From: Phycisphaerales bacterium | GTDB taxonomy: Bacteria; Planctomycetota; Phycisphaerae; SM23-33 | DNA: 7,355 nucleotides | Direction: 5' to 3' | Assembly (NCBI GenBank): GCA_003153915.1 | Contig: PMBX01000118.1 | Span: 16,839-24,193, forward strand | In this document: in pieces, positions 1-5,658 of the stretch | How positions within the stretch are numbered: the stretch's first letter is position 1 | Layout: each line of letters opens with the position of its first letter | Translations under genes and position numbers: made by a program | The notes under the pieces: model-generated | Database searches by the model: none | Told to the model about the DNA's origin: nothing | The model's input: the letters and a program-made list of their open reading frames with translations, nothing else

Positions 1-1
1 G

Positions 2-229
2 AGGTTCCCCCAAGGCGGTTTTGCCTGGGACTTCAATTACCGCGGCGACCTGGTCTTTCTGGCCCAGGCCCGCGCGCAGGAGCAGGCCCGCAAGCTCCGC
101 GTGGAGGACGGGTGGGTGTATTTCGTTCACGGCTGGACGCGGGTGATCGCGGAGGTCTTCGACATCGACATCCCCACCAGCGGACCGAAGTTTGACGAGT
201 TGTCACGCATCGCCGCTGAGGCGCGATAG
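2..229 (+). CDS. Shikimate dehydrogenase-like protein, C-terminal fragment
   Basis: The open frame enters from the left edge and ends at TAG 227-229, giving 75 C-terminal residues. The pattern 'DFNYRGDLVFLAQAR...VEDGW.YFVHGWT..IAEVF' resembles the end of shikimate/quinate dehydrogenases. In those, a 'vyNP..TpLL..A' strand and helix is followed by a DG-x-x-ML-x-x-Q helix that closes the NADP domain over the substrate. Here DGW-x-YFVHG takes the place of that helix, and Gly appears to replace the usual Gln, so the substrate may not be shikimate. The gene ends 18 bp before the cupin isomerase start and probably belongs to the same transcript. The reading frame and stop are seen directly. The family call rests on a short tail without the catalytic Lys/Asp or the nucleotide-binding loop, and a different Rossmann-fold dehydrogenase is possible. 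Confidence 0.55.
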   Translation, partial: RFPQGGFAWDFNYRGDLVFLAQARAQEQARKLRVEDGWVYFVHGWTRVIAEVFDIDIPTSGPKFDELSRIAAEAR

Positions 230-247
230 AAGCGACAGGAATATCCC

Positions 248-823
248 ATGGGCAAAGCTGCCTCCAAGAAAATAGCGGACCCGTTCAGCATCGGTATCAA
301 TCTGGAAACCGGCGAGATGGCCAATCCCGCGCGGCATCTGGTTCGCAGGGCCTCCGACATGCGCGGCCATTACGCCGATCCTGCCGCACTGGAGAAACTC
401 ATCAAGGACCAGGGCGACCCGCTGCACTACGAGGTCTTCGAGGTTCCTGTGCCCCAGGAAGATGGCGAGCTGATGTACTGCATCAGCAAGCTCCAGCCGG
501 GCGCGGTGGGCGGGGAGTTCTTCATGACCAAGGGGCACTACCACTCCGTCGCCGGAACGGCGGAGATTTACCTGTGCATTCGCGGGGGAGGTTACATGTT
601 GATGAAAACGGCCGACGGCAAATCCGCCGCCGAGAAGATGTCGCGCGGGCGGATGGTCTACGTCCCGCCGTTTTGGGCGCATCGCTCGGTCAATACCGGC
701 GACGAGCCGTTGATATCCTTCTGCGTCTATCCCGGCCACGCCGGCCATAATTACGGCGACATCGAGACGGAGGGTTTTCCACGCAGGGTGTTCCAGGCGA
801 ATGGGCAAGTCGTCATCCGTTGA
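248..823 (+). CDS. Cupin-type (archaeal-type) glucose-6-phosphate isomerase
   Basis: A 191-residue protein, the usual size for cupin phosphoglucose isomerases (pgiA type, best known from Pyrococcus and Thermococcus), which interconvert glucose 6-phosphate and fructose 6-phosphate in the cytosol using a bound metal. Family signatures run in order: DPFSIGINLETGE (11-23), RRASDM (33-38), EFFMTKGHYH (90-99), AEIY (105-108), VYVPPFWAHR (137-146) and the YPGHAGHNYG region (161-170). The expected metal ligands are His97, His99, Glu106 and His145, with the same spacing as in the Pyrococcus enzyme as I recall it. AGGA at 237-240 lies 7 bases before the ATG and supports this start. It sits between a shikimate-dehydrogenase-like gene and a hydroxyacid dehydrogenase. 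In this context it could act on another aldose/ketose phosphate or sugar acid, so the family is more certain than the substrate. Confidence 0.88.
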   Translation: MGKAASKKIADPFSIGINLETGEMANPARHLVRRASDMRGHYADPAALEKLIKDQGDPLHYEVFEVPVPQEDGELMYCISKLQPGAVGGEFFMTKGHYHSVAGTAEIYLCIRGGGYMLMKTADGKSAAEKMSRGRMVYVPPFWAHRSVNTGDEPLISFCVYPGHAGHNYGDIETEGFPRRVFQANGQVVIR

Positions 824-838
824 GGTCAGGTGAGGAAA

Positions 839-1789
839 ATGCCAGGCAAGATATTGATCACGCCCCGGTCGCTGACGCAGAAGGGACATCCGGCGCTGGG
901 TCGGTTCGCCGACGCCGGATATGAGGTCGTGATGTCCCGTCCCGGCGCGCAGCCGAGTGAAAAGGAACTGATCGCCCTGCTGCCCGGTTGCGTGGGGATG
1001 CTGGCGGGGGTCGAGCCGATCACCGCCGCCGTGCTGGAGGCCGCCGTAGACCTGCGGGTCATCGCTCGAAACGGTGTGGGCATCGATAACATCGACCTCG
1101 ATGCAGCCGGGCGGTTGGGAATCCGAATCTGCCCGGCGATGGGGTCCAACGCCCGCGGGGTGGCGGAACTGACCATCGGCCTGCTGCTGGCCTTGGCGAG
1201 ATGGATCCCCTTCAGCGACGCTGCGCTGAAGGCGGGCCAGTGGGAACGCAGGGGCGGTTTCGAGCTGGAGGGCAAGACGCTGGGCCTTCTGGGCTGCGGC
1301 CGAATCGGCCGGGACGTGGCGCGGATGGCGATGGGGATGGGAATGCGAGTACTGGCGTTCGACCCCGTCCAGGACAAGTCCTTCGCCCCAGACAAGGATT
1401 TCCGCTATGCGACGATAAACGAGGTATTGTCCTCCTGCGACGCCATCAGCCTGCATTGCCCGCCGCCGCCTGACGGCAAGGCCATGATCGACGCGGCCGC
1501 CATCGCCCGGATGAAAAAGGGCGTCCTGCTGGTCAATACGGCGAGGGCGACTTTGGTGGATGAGCAGGCCGCCTTGGAAGCCCTCGACAGCGGCCAAATC
1601 GCCGGCCTGGCTACCGACGTTTTCGCCAGCGAACCACCGGGCCTGACCCCACTGGTCAAGCACAGCCGCGTCGTCGCCACGCCGCATATCGGCGGATTCA
1701 CCACCGAGAGCGTGGACCGCGCGGTAACAATGGCCGTCGAGATGATGTTGGACTGCCTCAAAAAGCCCACGAAGGAGAAAGGTTCATGA
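839..1789 (+). CDS. D-isomer-specific 2-hydroxyacid dehydrogenase (short phosphoglycerate dehydrogenase-like)
   Basis: A cytosolic NAD(H)-dependent dehydrogenase of 316 residues with the split substrate/NAD domain layout of the SerA/GyaR family. The NAD loop is G152-x-G154-x-x-G157, followed by an acidic strand end at Asp175 that favours NAD over NADP. The catalytic triad is complete: Arg236 in NTARATLVDE, Glu265 in DVFASEPP and His283 in ATPHIGGFT. The substrate loop RNGVGIDNID is at 77-86. It lacks the C-terminal ACT domain of regulated SerA enzymes, so it is a short form. ATG 839 is preceded by AGGTGAGG (828-835). An in-frame GTG at 830 would add three residues and cannot be excluded. Its stop overlaps the aldolase start (ATGA), which suggests translational coupling. 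In a catabolic operon it may reduce or oxidise a small acid such as glycerate, tartronate semialdehyde or glyoxylate rather than make serine; this is inference. Confidence 0.9.
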   Translation: MPGKILITPRSLTQKGHPALGRFADAGYEVVMSRPGAQPSEKELIALLPGCVGMLAGVEPITAAVLEAAVDLRVIARNGVGIDNIDLDAAGRLGIRICPAMGSNARGVAELTIGLLLALARWIPFSDAALKAGQWERRGGFELEGKTLGLLGCGRIGRDVARMAMGMGMRVLAFDPVQDKSFAPDKDFRYATINEVLSSCDAISLHCPPPPDGKAMIDAAAIARMKKGVLLVNTARATLVDEQAALEALDSGQIAGLATDVFASEPPGLTPLVKHSRVVATPHIGGFTTESVDRAVTMAVEMMLDCLKKPTKEKGS

Positions 1790-2427
1790 AGCCCCAGGAC
1801 GCAATCAAGGAAATCGGCAAGTGCAAGGTCATACCTGTGGTGGCTATCGACGATGCGGAAGCGGCGCTTCCCCTGGCCGACGCGCTGGCAGAGGGAGGAC
1901 TGGCCGTGGCGGAGATTACCTTCCGCACCGAGGCAGGCGCCGCCGTCATCGGCAAGATCGCCAAGGAGCGCCCCCGGATGCTCGTGGGTGCGGGCACGAT
2001 ACTTACAGTGGAAAACCTCCGGCGGGCCAGGGACTGCGGCGCGGTCTTCGGCGTGGCGCCCGGCTTCAATCCCAAAGTTGCCGAGGAAGCGGTCAAACTG
2101 GGCTTCCCCTTCTTCCCCGGCGTGATGACGCCCACGGACATCGAAGCCGCGCTGGCTATGAAACTCAACGTCCTGAAATTCTTCCCCGCCGAGGCAGCCG
2201 GTGGAATTGCCATGGTCAAGGCCCTCGGCGAGCCATACAAGCACATGGGCATCCGGTTCATTCCCACCGGCGGGGTCAAGCCCGAGAATTTCCGGGATTA
2301 TCTCGCCGTCGAGACGGTCCTGGCGGTGGGGGGAACCTGGGTGGCCAAGCGAGCGGACATCGCCGATGGCCAATGGGAAAAGATCAAGGCCAATTGCGTT
2401 GGGATCGCCCAAGCCCTCAAGGCATAG
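1786..2427 (+). CDS. eda: 2-dehydro-3-deoxy-phosphogluconate / 4-hydroxy-2-oxoglutarate aldolase
   Basis: A 213-residue class I aldolase of the KDPG/KHG family, which cleaves 2-keto-3-deoxy sugar acids, usually 6-phosphorylated, into pyruvate and an aldehyde such as glyceraldehyde 3-phosphate. The single TIM barrel carries the expected residues: Glu43 (general acid/base) and Arg47 in AEITFRT, the GAGT loop ending at Thr71, Pro92 in VAPGF, and the Schiff-base Lys131 in LKFFPAE. The phosphate-binding PTGG loop (160-163) is followed by VGGTW (181-185). The Thr in PTGG is typical of KDPG aldolases, whereas KDPGal enzymes often have Val there. That substrate hint is weak. AAGGAG at 1772-1777 lies 8 bases before the ATG, and the ATG overlaps the upstream stop by four bases. 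It is the clearest catabolic marker in the window and points to an Entner-Doudoroff-like or uronate-like end step. Confidence 0.93.
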   Translation: MKPQDAIKEIGKCKVIPVVAIDDAEAALPLADALAEGGLAVAEITFRTEAGAAVIGKIAKERPRMLVGAGTILTVENLRRARDCGAVFGVAPGFNPKVAEEAVKLGFPFFPGVMTPTDIEAALAMKLNVLKFFPAEAAGGIAMVKALGEPYKHMGIRFIPTGGVKPENFRDYLAVETVLAVGGTWVAKRADIADGQWEKIKANCVGIAQALKA

Positions 2428-2452
2428 CAAGCGAAACGAAAGGCCGCGGCAG

Positions 2453-3310
2453 ATGGTTACGGTAGCCGTTGAAACAATCCAGGGGAGCATCGGCGAGGAA
2501 TTCGCCGGTTCATCGCCCGATGGAGCGATGAGCCTGTGGTGGCTGGGCCAGGCGGGATTCGCCATCCGCGTCGGCAACAGCCGCGTGTTGATTGATCCTT
2601 ATCTTTCGGACTCACTAGCCGCCAAATACGCGGGGAAGGACTTCTCTCATACGCGATTGATGCCCACGCCCCTGTCCGTTGAGCAATTGCCGCCGTTGGC
2701 CGCCGTCCTGTGCAGCCACGCCCACGGCGACCACATGGACCCCGCTACGTTGCCGGCCATCGCAGCCAGCCAGCCCGCCTGCCGCTTCATCGTGCCGGCG
2801 GCGGAGGCCTCCCAGGCAAGCCAGCGGGGCGTTCCGGCAGATCGTATGCTGGCTGTCAACGCCGGTGATTCCGTGGACCTTGGCGGCTTGGCCGTCCATG
2901 TCGTCCCCGCGGCGCACGAGGAACTGAAGGTCAATGCCAGGGGTGAGCATCATTTTCTTGGGTTTATCCTGCGTGGCGCGGGCGTATCGGTCTACCATTC
3001 CGGAGACACGATTCCCTTCGCCGGCCAGGCCGATCTCCTTGCCGCTAACGGGGTCGATGTGGCGCTGCTTCCCGTCAACGGGCGTGACGAGGACCGTACC
3101 CGCCGCGGCGTGATCGGCAACATGACGCTCCAGGAAGCCGCCGATCTGTGCCGATCCGGCGGGGTGGGCGTGCTGATACCCCATCATTTCGGTATGTTCC
3201 AGTTCAACACAATCGCCCCACAGGATCTTGTCCGCCAGGTGGCAGGGCTGGACAAGCGGCTGCGGTGCCTGGTTCCAGACGTAAAACACCGCTTCACGAT
3301 CCATCCGTGA
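2453..3310 (+). CDS. UlaG-like metallo-beta-lactamase-fold hydrolase (possible sugar-acid lactonase)
   Basis: A 285-residue cytosolic metal-dependent hydrolase of the COG2220/UlaG type. SLWWLGQAGFAIRV (27-40) and the strand VLIDPYL (45-51) open the fold. The metal motif is H89-A-H91-G-D93-H94, with further likely ligands His155 in PAAHEE, Asp185 in YHSGDT and His244/His245 in PHHFGMF. The segment PVNGRD (207-212), followed by GNM (222-224) and the PHHFGMFQFNT end (243-253), matches the pattern of L-ascorbate-6-phosphate lactonase relatives, so lactone ring opening is a reasonable guess; the substrate is unknown. The frame is open upstream into the aldolase gene, but ATG 2453, 25 bp after the aldolase stop, gives the family's normal N-terminus with AAAGG (2439-2443) ahead of it. 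A later ATG at 2528 would begin at the conserved SLWW strand and cut the usual leader. Lactonase activity fits between an oxidoreductase that makes a lactone and the aldolase. Confidence 0.85.
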   Translation: MVTVAVETIQGSIGEEFAGSSPDGAMSLWWLGQAGFAIRVGNSRVLIDPYLSDSLAAKYAGKDFSHTRLMPTPLSVEQLPPLAAVLCSHAHGDHMDPATLPAIAASQPACRFIVPAAEASQASQRGVPADRMLAVNAGDSVDLGGLAVHVVPAAHEELKVNARGEHHFLGFILRGAGVSVYHSGDTIPFAGQADLLAANGVDVALLPVNGRDEDRTRRGVIGNMTLQEAADLCRSGGVGVLIPHHFGMFQFNTIAPQDLVRQVAGLDKRLRCLVPDVKHRFTIHP

Positions 3311-3321
3311 AGCACTACAAT
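3293..3321 (+). promoter_or_regulatory. Possible sigma70-like internal promoter
   Basis: TTCACG (3293-3298) and TACAAT (3316-3321) are separated by 17 bases, matching four of six and five of six consensus positions. The -10-like box lies just after the stop of the hydrolase gene and 29 bases before the TIM-barrel gene start. The -35-like box lies inside the coding end of the hydrolase gene. It could give extra transcription of the downstream half of the operon. A match of this quality can arise by chance, although this AT-richer gap stands out in a GC-rich window. Confidence 0.25.
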
Positions 3322-3322
3322 A

Positions 3323-3341
3323 CCTAACCCGCAAAATTAGG
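3323..3341 (+). promoter_or_regulatory. Short inverted repeat overlapping the ribosome binding site of the TIM-barrel gene
   Basis: CCTAA (3323-3327) is complementary to TTAGG (3337-3341), leaving a 9-base loop. The right arm contains the first part of the Shine-Dalgarno sequence TTAGGAG, which ends at 3343, 7 bases before the ATG at 3351. Pairing would partly hide the ribosome binding site. The stem is only five mostly A/U pairs, so its stability is doubtful. Confidence 0.2.
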
Positions 3342-3350
3342 AGTCCCGCC

Positions 3351-4211
3351 ATGAAAGTCGGAATCGACAGCTACTGCTATCACCGGTTCTTTGGAGAAGT
3401 TTATCCCCAGCAGTCCAAGCCGCCGCGGCGGATGACATTGGAGGATTTCATCGACCGGGCCAGGCAGCTTGGCGTGGACGGCGTGTCGCTGGAGTCATGT
3501 TTCATCCCCCACAAGGACGACGCGGGCTACCTGCGATCCGTCAAGGAGCGGCTTGACGAATATGGATTGGACCGCGTCTACGCCTGGGGGCATCCCGACG
3601 GCCTGGAGGGCGGCAAGAATCGCAAGGAGTACAAGGCGATGATTGCCTCGCTCGACCATGCTTCGGCGATCGGGGCCAAGGTGATGCGGATCGTGGGTTC
3701 CAGCCTGATGTTCCGCTTCGAGGACCACCAACAGCAGATCCGCCGCCTGACCAAGATGCTCAAGGCCGCCGTCAAGGTGGCCAAGGACTATCGCATCAAG
3801 TTGGCCATCGAGAACCACATCGACTTCACAGCCGACGAAATCCTGCAACTGATCGAGTCCGTCGGCTCGTCTTATCTGGGATTGAACTTCGACACCGGCA
3901 ACTTCGCGCGCCTGCTGGACGATCCGGTCCGGGGCATGGAAAAACTGGCCAAGTACACACTGGCCACGCACATCAAAGACCTGAAGGTAAACCCCGCTGC
4001 CGCCGTAACGGACTGGTATTTCTTCTCCACCGCGCCCGTGGGTGACGGGTTTATAGACAACCTCAAGCTCGCTAAGTTGCTCAAGAAGGCCGGTTTCAAG
4101 GGTTTCCTTGCCGTGGAACTGGACTTCCTCCACCCCGACTACAAGGGCAACGAGGACCGAGCCGTCGCCCAGAGCATCCGGACACTCAAGCGAATCGCCA
4201 AACAGGCATAG
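3351..4211 (+). CDS. Sugar phosphate isomerase/epimerase (xylose isomerase-like TIM barrel)
   Basis: A 286-residue protein of the AP-endonuclease-2/xylose-isomerase-like TIM-barrel superfamily (COG1082), whose members are metal-dependent sugar or ketose epimerases, isomerases and dehydratases. Likely metal and substrate residues are Glu154 in LAIENH, Asp181 in LNFDTGN, His207 in ATHIKD and Glu256 in AVELDF. HPDG at 81-84 and the GDG turn at 231-233 (APVGDGFID) are also typical. Length is normal and no signal peptide is seen, so it is probably cytosolic. AGGAG (3339-3343) lies 7 bases before the ATG. It follows the UlaG-like hydrolase by 40 bp and precedes the FucI-like gene by 34 bp. The family is secure, but the substrate cannot be read from sequence. 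Tagatose/fructose 3-epimerase, hydroxypyruvate isomerase, inosose dehydratase and 3-keto-sugar enzymes all share this fold. Confidence 0.87.
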   Translation: MKVGIDSYCYHRFFGEVYPQQSKPPRRMTLEDFIDRARQLGVDGVSLESCFIPHKDDAGYLRSVKERLDEYGLDRVYAWGHPDGLEGGKNRKEYKAMIASLDHASAIGAKVMRIVGSSLMFRFEDHQQQIRRLTKMLKAAVKVAKDYRIKLAIENHIDFTADEILQLIESVGSSYLGLNFDTGNFARLLDDPVRGMEKLAKYTLATHIKDLKVNPAAAVTDWYFFSTAPVGDGFIDNLKLAKLLKKAGFKGFLAVELDFLHPDYKGNEDRAVAQSIRTLKRIAKQA

Positions 4212-4245
4212 ACGGCGGCAAAGGCCCCGCCGGGATGAAATTATC

Positions 4246-5577
4246 ATGAAGGCCCGATTGATACCGCTGTACTTTGAGCCGGGCAGGGACGAGGGGTTCG
4301 GCCGCCAGGTCGAGGCCCTCAAGGCCCTGCTGGCCGACCGTGCGGAAATACTGGCGCCTGTGGCGCTAGGCTCTCCCTTGCCGGCGGCCGATGCGGTGGT
4401 CTTCCCGCAACTGCTCGGCGAGGCCTACCGCCACCTGGCGGACTTCAAGAAAATCTCTCTGCCGATCCTGATCGTCACCTCCCAGTTCGGCACGCTTTCG
4501 ATGTGGGACTGGGAGATCATCGACTACCTGCGGTCCGAGGGCGTCGCGACCATCGCGCCCTACACCCTGGCGCAGACACGCAACATCTGTTCGGCCTTGG
4601 CGACTAAGCGCCAACTGCGGGAGGCGAAGTTCCTGGTCTTCCAGGACAATCCCGGCCAAGGCGCCCAGGCGGAAATCTTTAAGCGGTTTTACTGGTGGGA
4701 GCCGCAGTGCACCGCGCGCATGGCGCGGAAATTCGGCGTTACCATAGTTCGGGAGAGCTTCCAGGAACTGGCCCGGGAAGCCAAGGGCATCCCCGACCGC
4801 CAGGTTCAGGATGCCTGGAAGGATTGGCACGCATCGACGGAAGGCTTGACGGACCGTTCCCTCCACAGCGCCCTGCGGCTGTACGTGGCGTTACGTCGGC
4901 GAATCGACGCGGATCCGGCCATCCGCGCGGTGGGCATCAACTGCCTCAACGAATCCCACTTCTGCGATTCCACCCCGTGCCTGGCGTTTGTGATGCTCTT
5001 TGAGCAGCGAGGCATTGTCTGGGGTTGCGAGGCCGATACCGTCTCCATGCTTACCGAATACGTCCTGGGCCACTCGCTGGGCGCGCCCATGATGCTGACC
5101 AATCTCTACCCCTTCGTGATGGGAGATGCGGCGCTACGACATGAGCGGATCGAGAAGTTCCCCGACGTTTCAGCATACGGGGGCGATCCGGCGGACTACC
5201 TGCTGTTGGCCCACTGCGGCTACATGGGGCTGATGCCGCAGTCCTTCGCCACTCGATGGACGTTGCGGCCCAAGGTGCTGGCCATCGTGGACCCCAACGC
5301 CGTCGCCATCGACGCCCTGTTCGCCACCGCCGGACCGGTGACGCTGGCCAAACTCCACGCGGGCATGGACCGCCTGACCGTCGCTCCGGGTGAATTGAAG
5401 GACTACGCGCAGTACCCAGGCTCCGACTGCCGCAACGGCGCGGTGATCCGAATCGGCGACGGCCATCGGCTGATGTCGTCACTGGCGTCGCATCATTATC
5501 TGTTGTTGTCCGGGCACCATCGCGCGGATATCGACAACATTGGCAAGGTGTTCGACTTGGGAATCCAGTGGATCTGA
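4246..5577 (+). CDS. L-fucose/L-arabinose isomerase-like protein
   Basis: A 443-residue protein resembling the FucI/AraA clan (COG2407-like), Mn-dependent enzymes that convert aldoses to ketoses in the cytosol. Recognisable blocks are GINCLNES (230-237), DSTPCLAF (241-248), WGCEADTVSMLTEYVLG (259-275), LLLAHCG (319-325) and a C-terminal HHYLLLSGHH (416-425). By analogy with FucI, Glu236, Asp264 (or Glu262) and His424/His425 are candidate metal ligands; this is inference from order and spacing. It is shorter than classical FucI (about 590 residues) or AraA (about 500), so a distinct subfamily with an unknown sugar is likely. The frame is open back to 4108 inside the previous gene, but ATG 4246 gives a sensible beta-strand start (KARLIPLYF). 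Its ribosome site is weak (GGGA 4232-4235, spacing 10), and a four-codon ORF overlaps the start. Confidence 0.75.
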   Translation: MKARLIPLYFEPGRDEGFGRQVEALKALLADRAEILAPVALGSPLPAADAVVFPQLLGEAYRHLADFKKISLPILIVTSQFGTLSMWDWEIIDYLRSEGVATIAPYTLAQTRNICSALATKRQLREAKFLVFQDNPGQGAQAEIFKRFYWWEPQCTARMARKFGVTIVRESFQELAREAKGIPDRQVQDAWKDWHASTEGLTDRSLHSALRLYVALRRRIDADPAIRAVGINCLNESHFCDSTPCLAFVMLFEQRGIVWGCEADTVSMLTEYVLGHSLGAPMMLTNLYPFVMGDAALRHERIEKFPDVSAYGGDPADYLLLAHCGYMGLMPQSFATRWTLRPKVLAIVDPNAVAIDALFATAGPVTLAKLHAGMDRLTVAPGELKDYAQYPGSDCRNGAVIRIGDGHRLMSSLASHHYLLLSGHHRADIDNIGKVFDLGIQWI

Positions 5578-5582
5578 CAGCC

Positions 5583-5616
5583 TCCGCCGGCCTGGATGTA
5601 GTGACGGACCGGTGGA
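5583..5616 (+). other. GC-rich intercistronic hairpin
   Basis: TCCGCCGG (5583-5590) pairs with CCGGTGGA (5609-5616) over eight positions, seven Watson-Crick and one G-U, enclosing an 18-base loop that may pair further at its base. It lies 5 bases after the FucI-like stop, in the 81 bp gap before the oxidoreductase gene. No T-run follows the stem (the next bases are AACATCG), so it is not a classical intrinsic terminator. It could protect or tune the upstream mRNA segment, or be incidental in GC-rich DNA. Confidence 0.35.
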
Positions 5617-5658
5617 AACATCGAACAGAACGCTTCCGACAGAACATAGGAGCACAAC

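Noticed and set aside
203..1687. Long minus-strand open frame (494 codons) opposite the cupin isomerase and hydroxyacid dehydrogenase genes
   Set aside because: Both plus-strand genes here have complete family motifs. The antisense product is low-complexity in character, rich in Arg, His, Gln and Gly, and matches no family I know. It is a codon-bias shadow in GC-rich DNA.
2201..2452. N-terminal extension of the UlaG-like hydrolase back into the aldolase gene
   Set aside because: The extension overlaps the aldolase coding region in another frame and is rich in Ser, Pro and Arg. ATG 2453 gives the normal family N-terminus.
1405..2577. Long minus-strand open frame opposite the dehydrogenase end and aldolase
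   Set aside because: It spans three well-supported plus-strand genes and shows no recognisable domain.
4108..4245. N-terminal extension of the FucI-like protein into the preceding TIM-barrel gene
   Set aside because: The added residues are an out-of-frame reading of the TIM-barrel C-terminus. ATG 4246 starts directly at a beta-strand.
5583..5616. Rho-independent terminator after the FucI-like gene
   Set aside because: A stem is present but no T-run follows, and the next gene continues in the same direction with a good ribosome site. It is listed only as an intercistronic hairpin.
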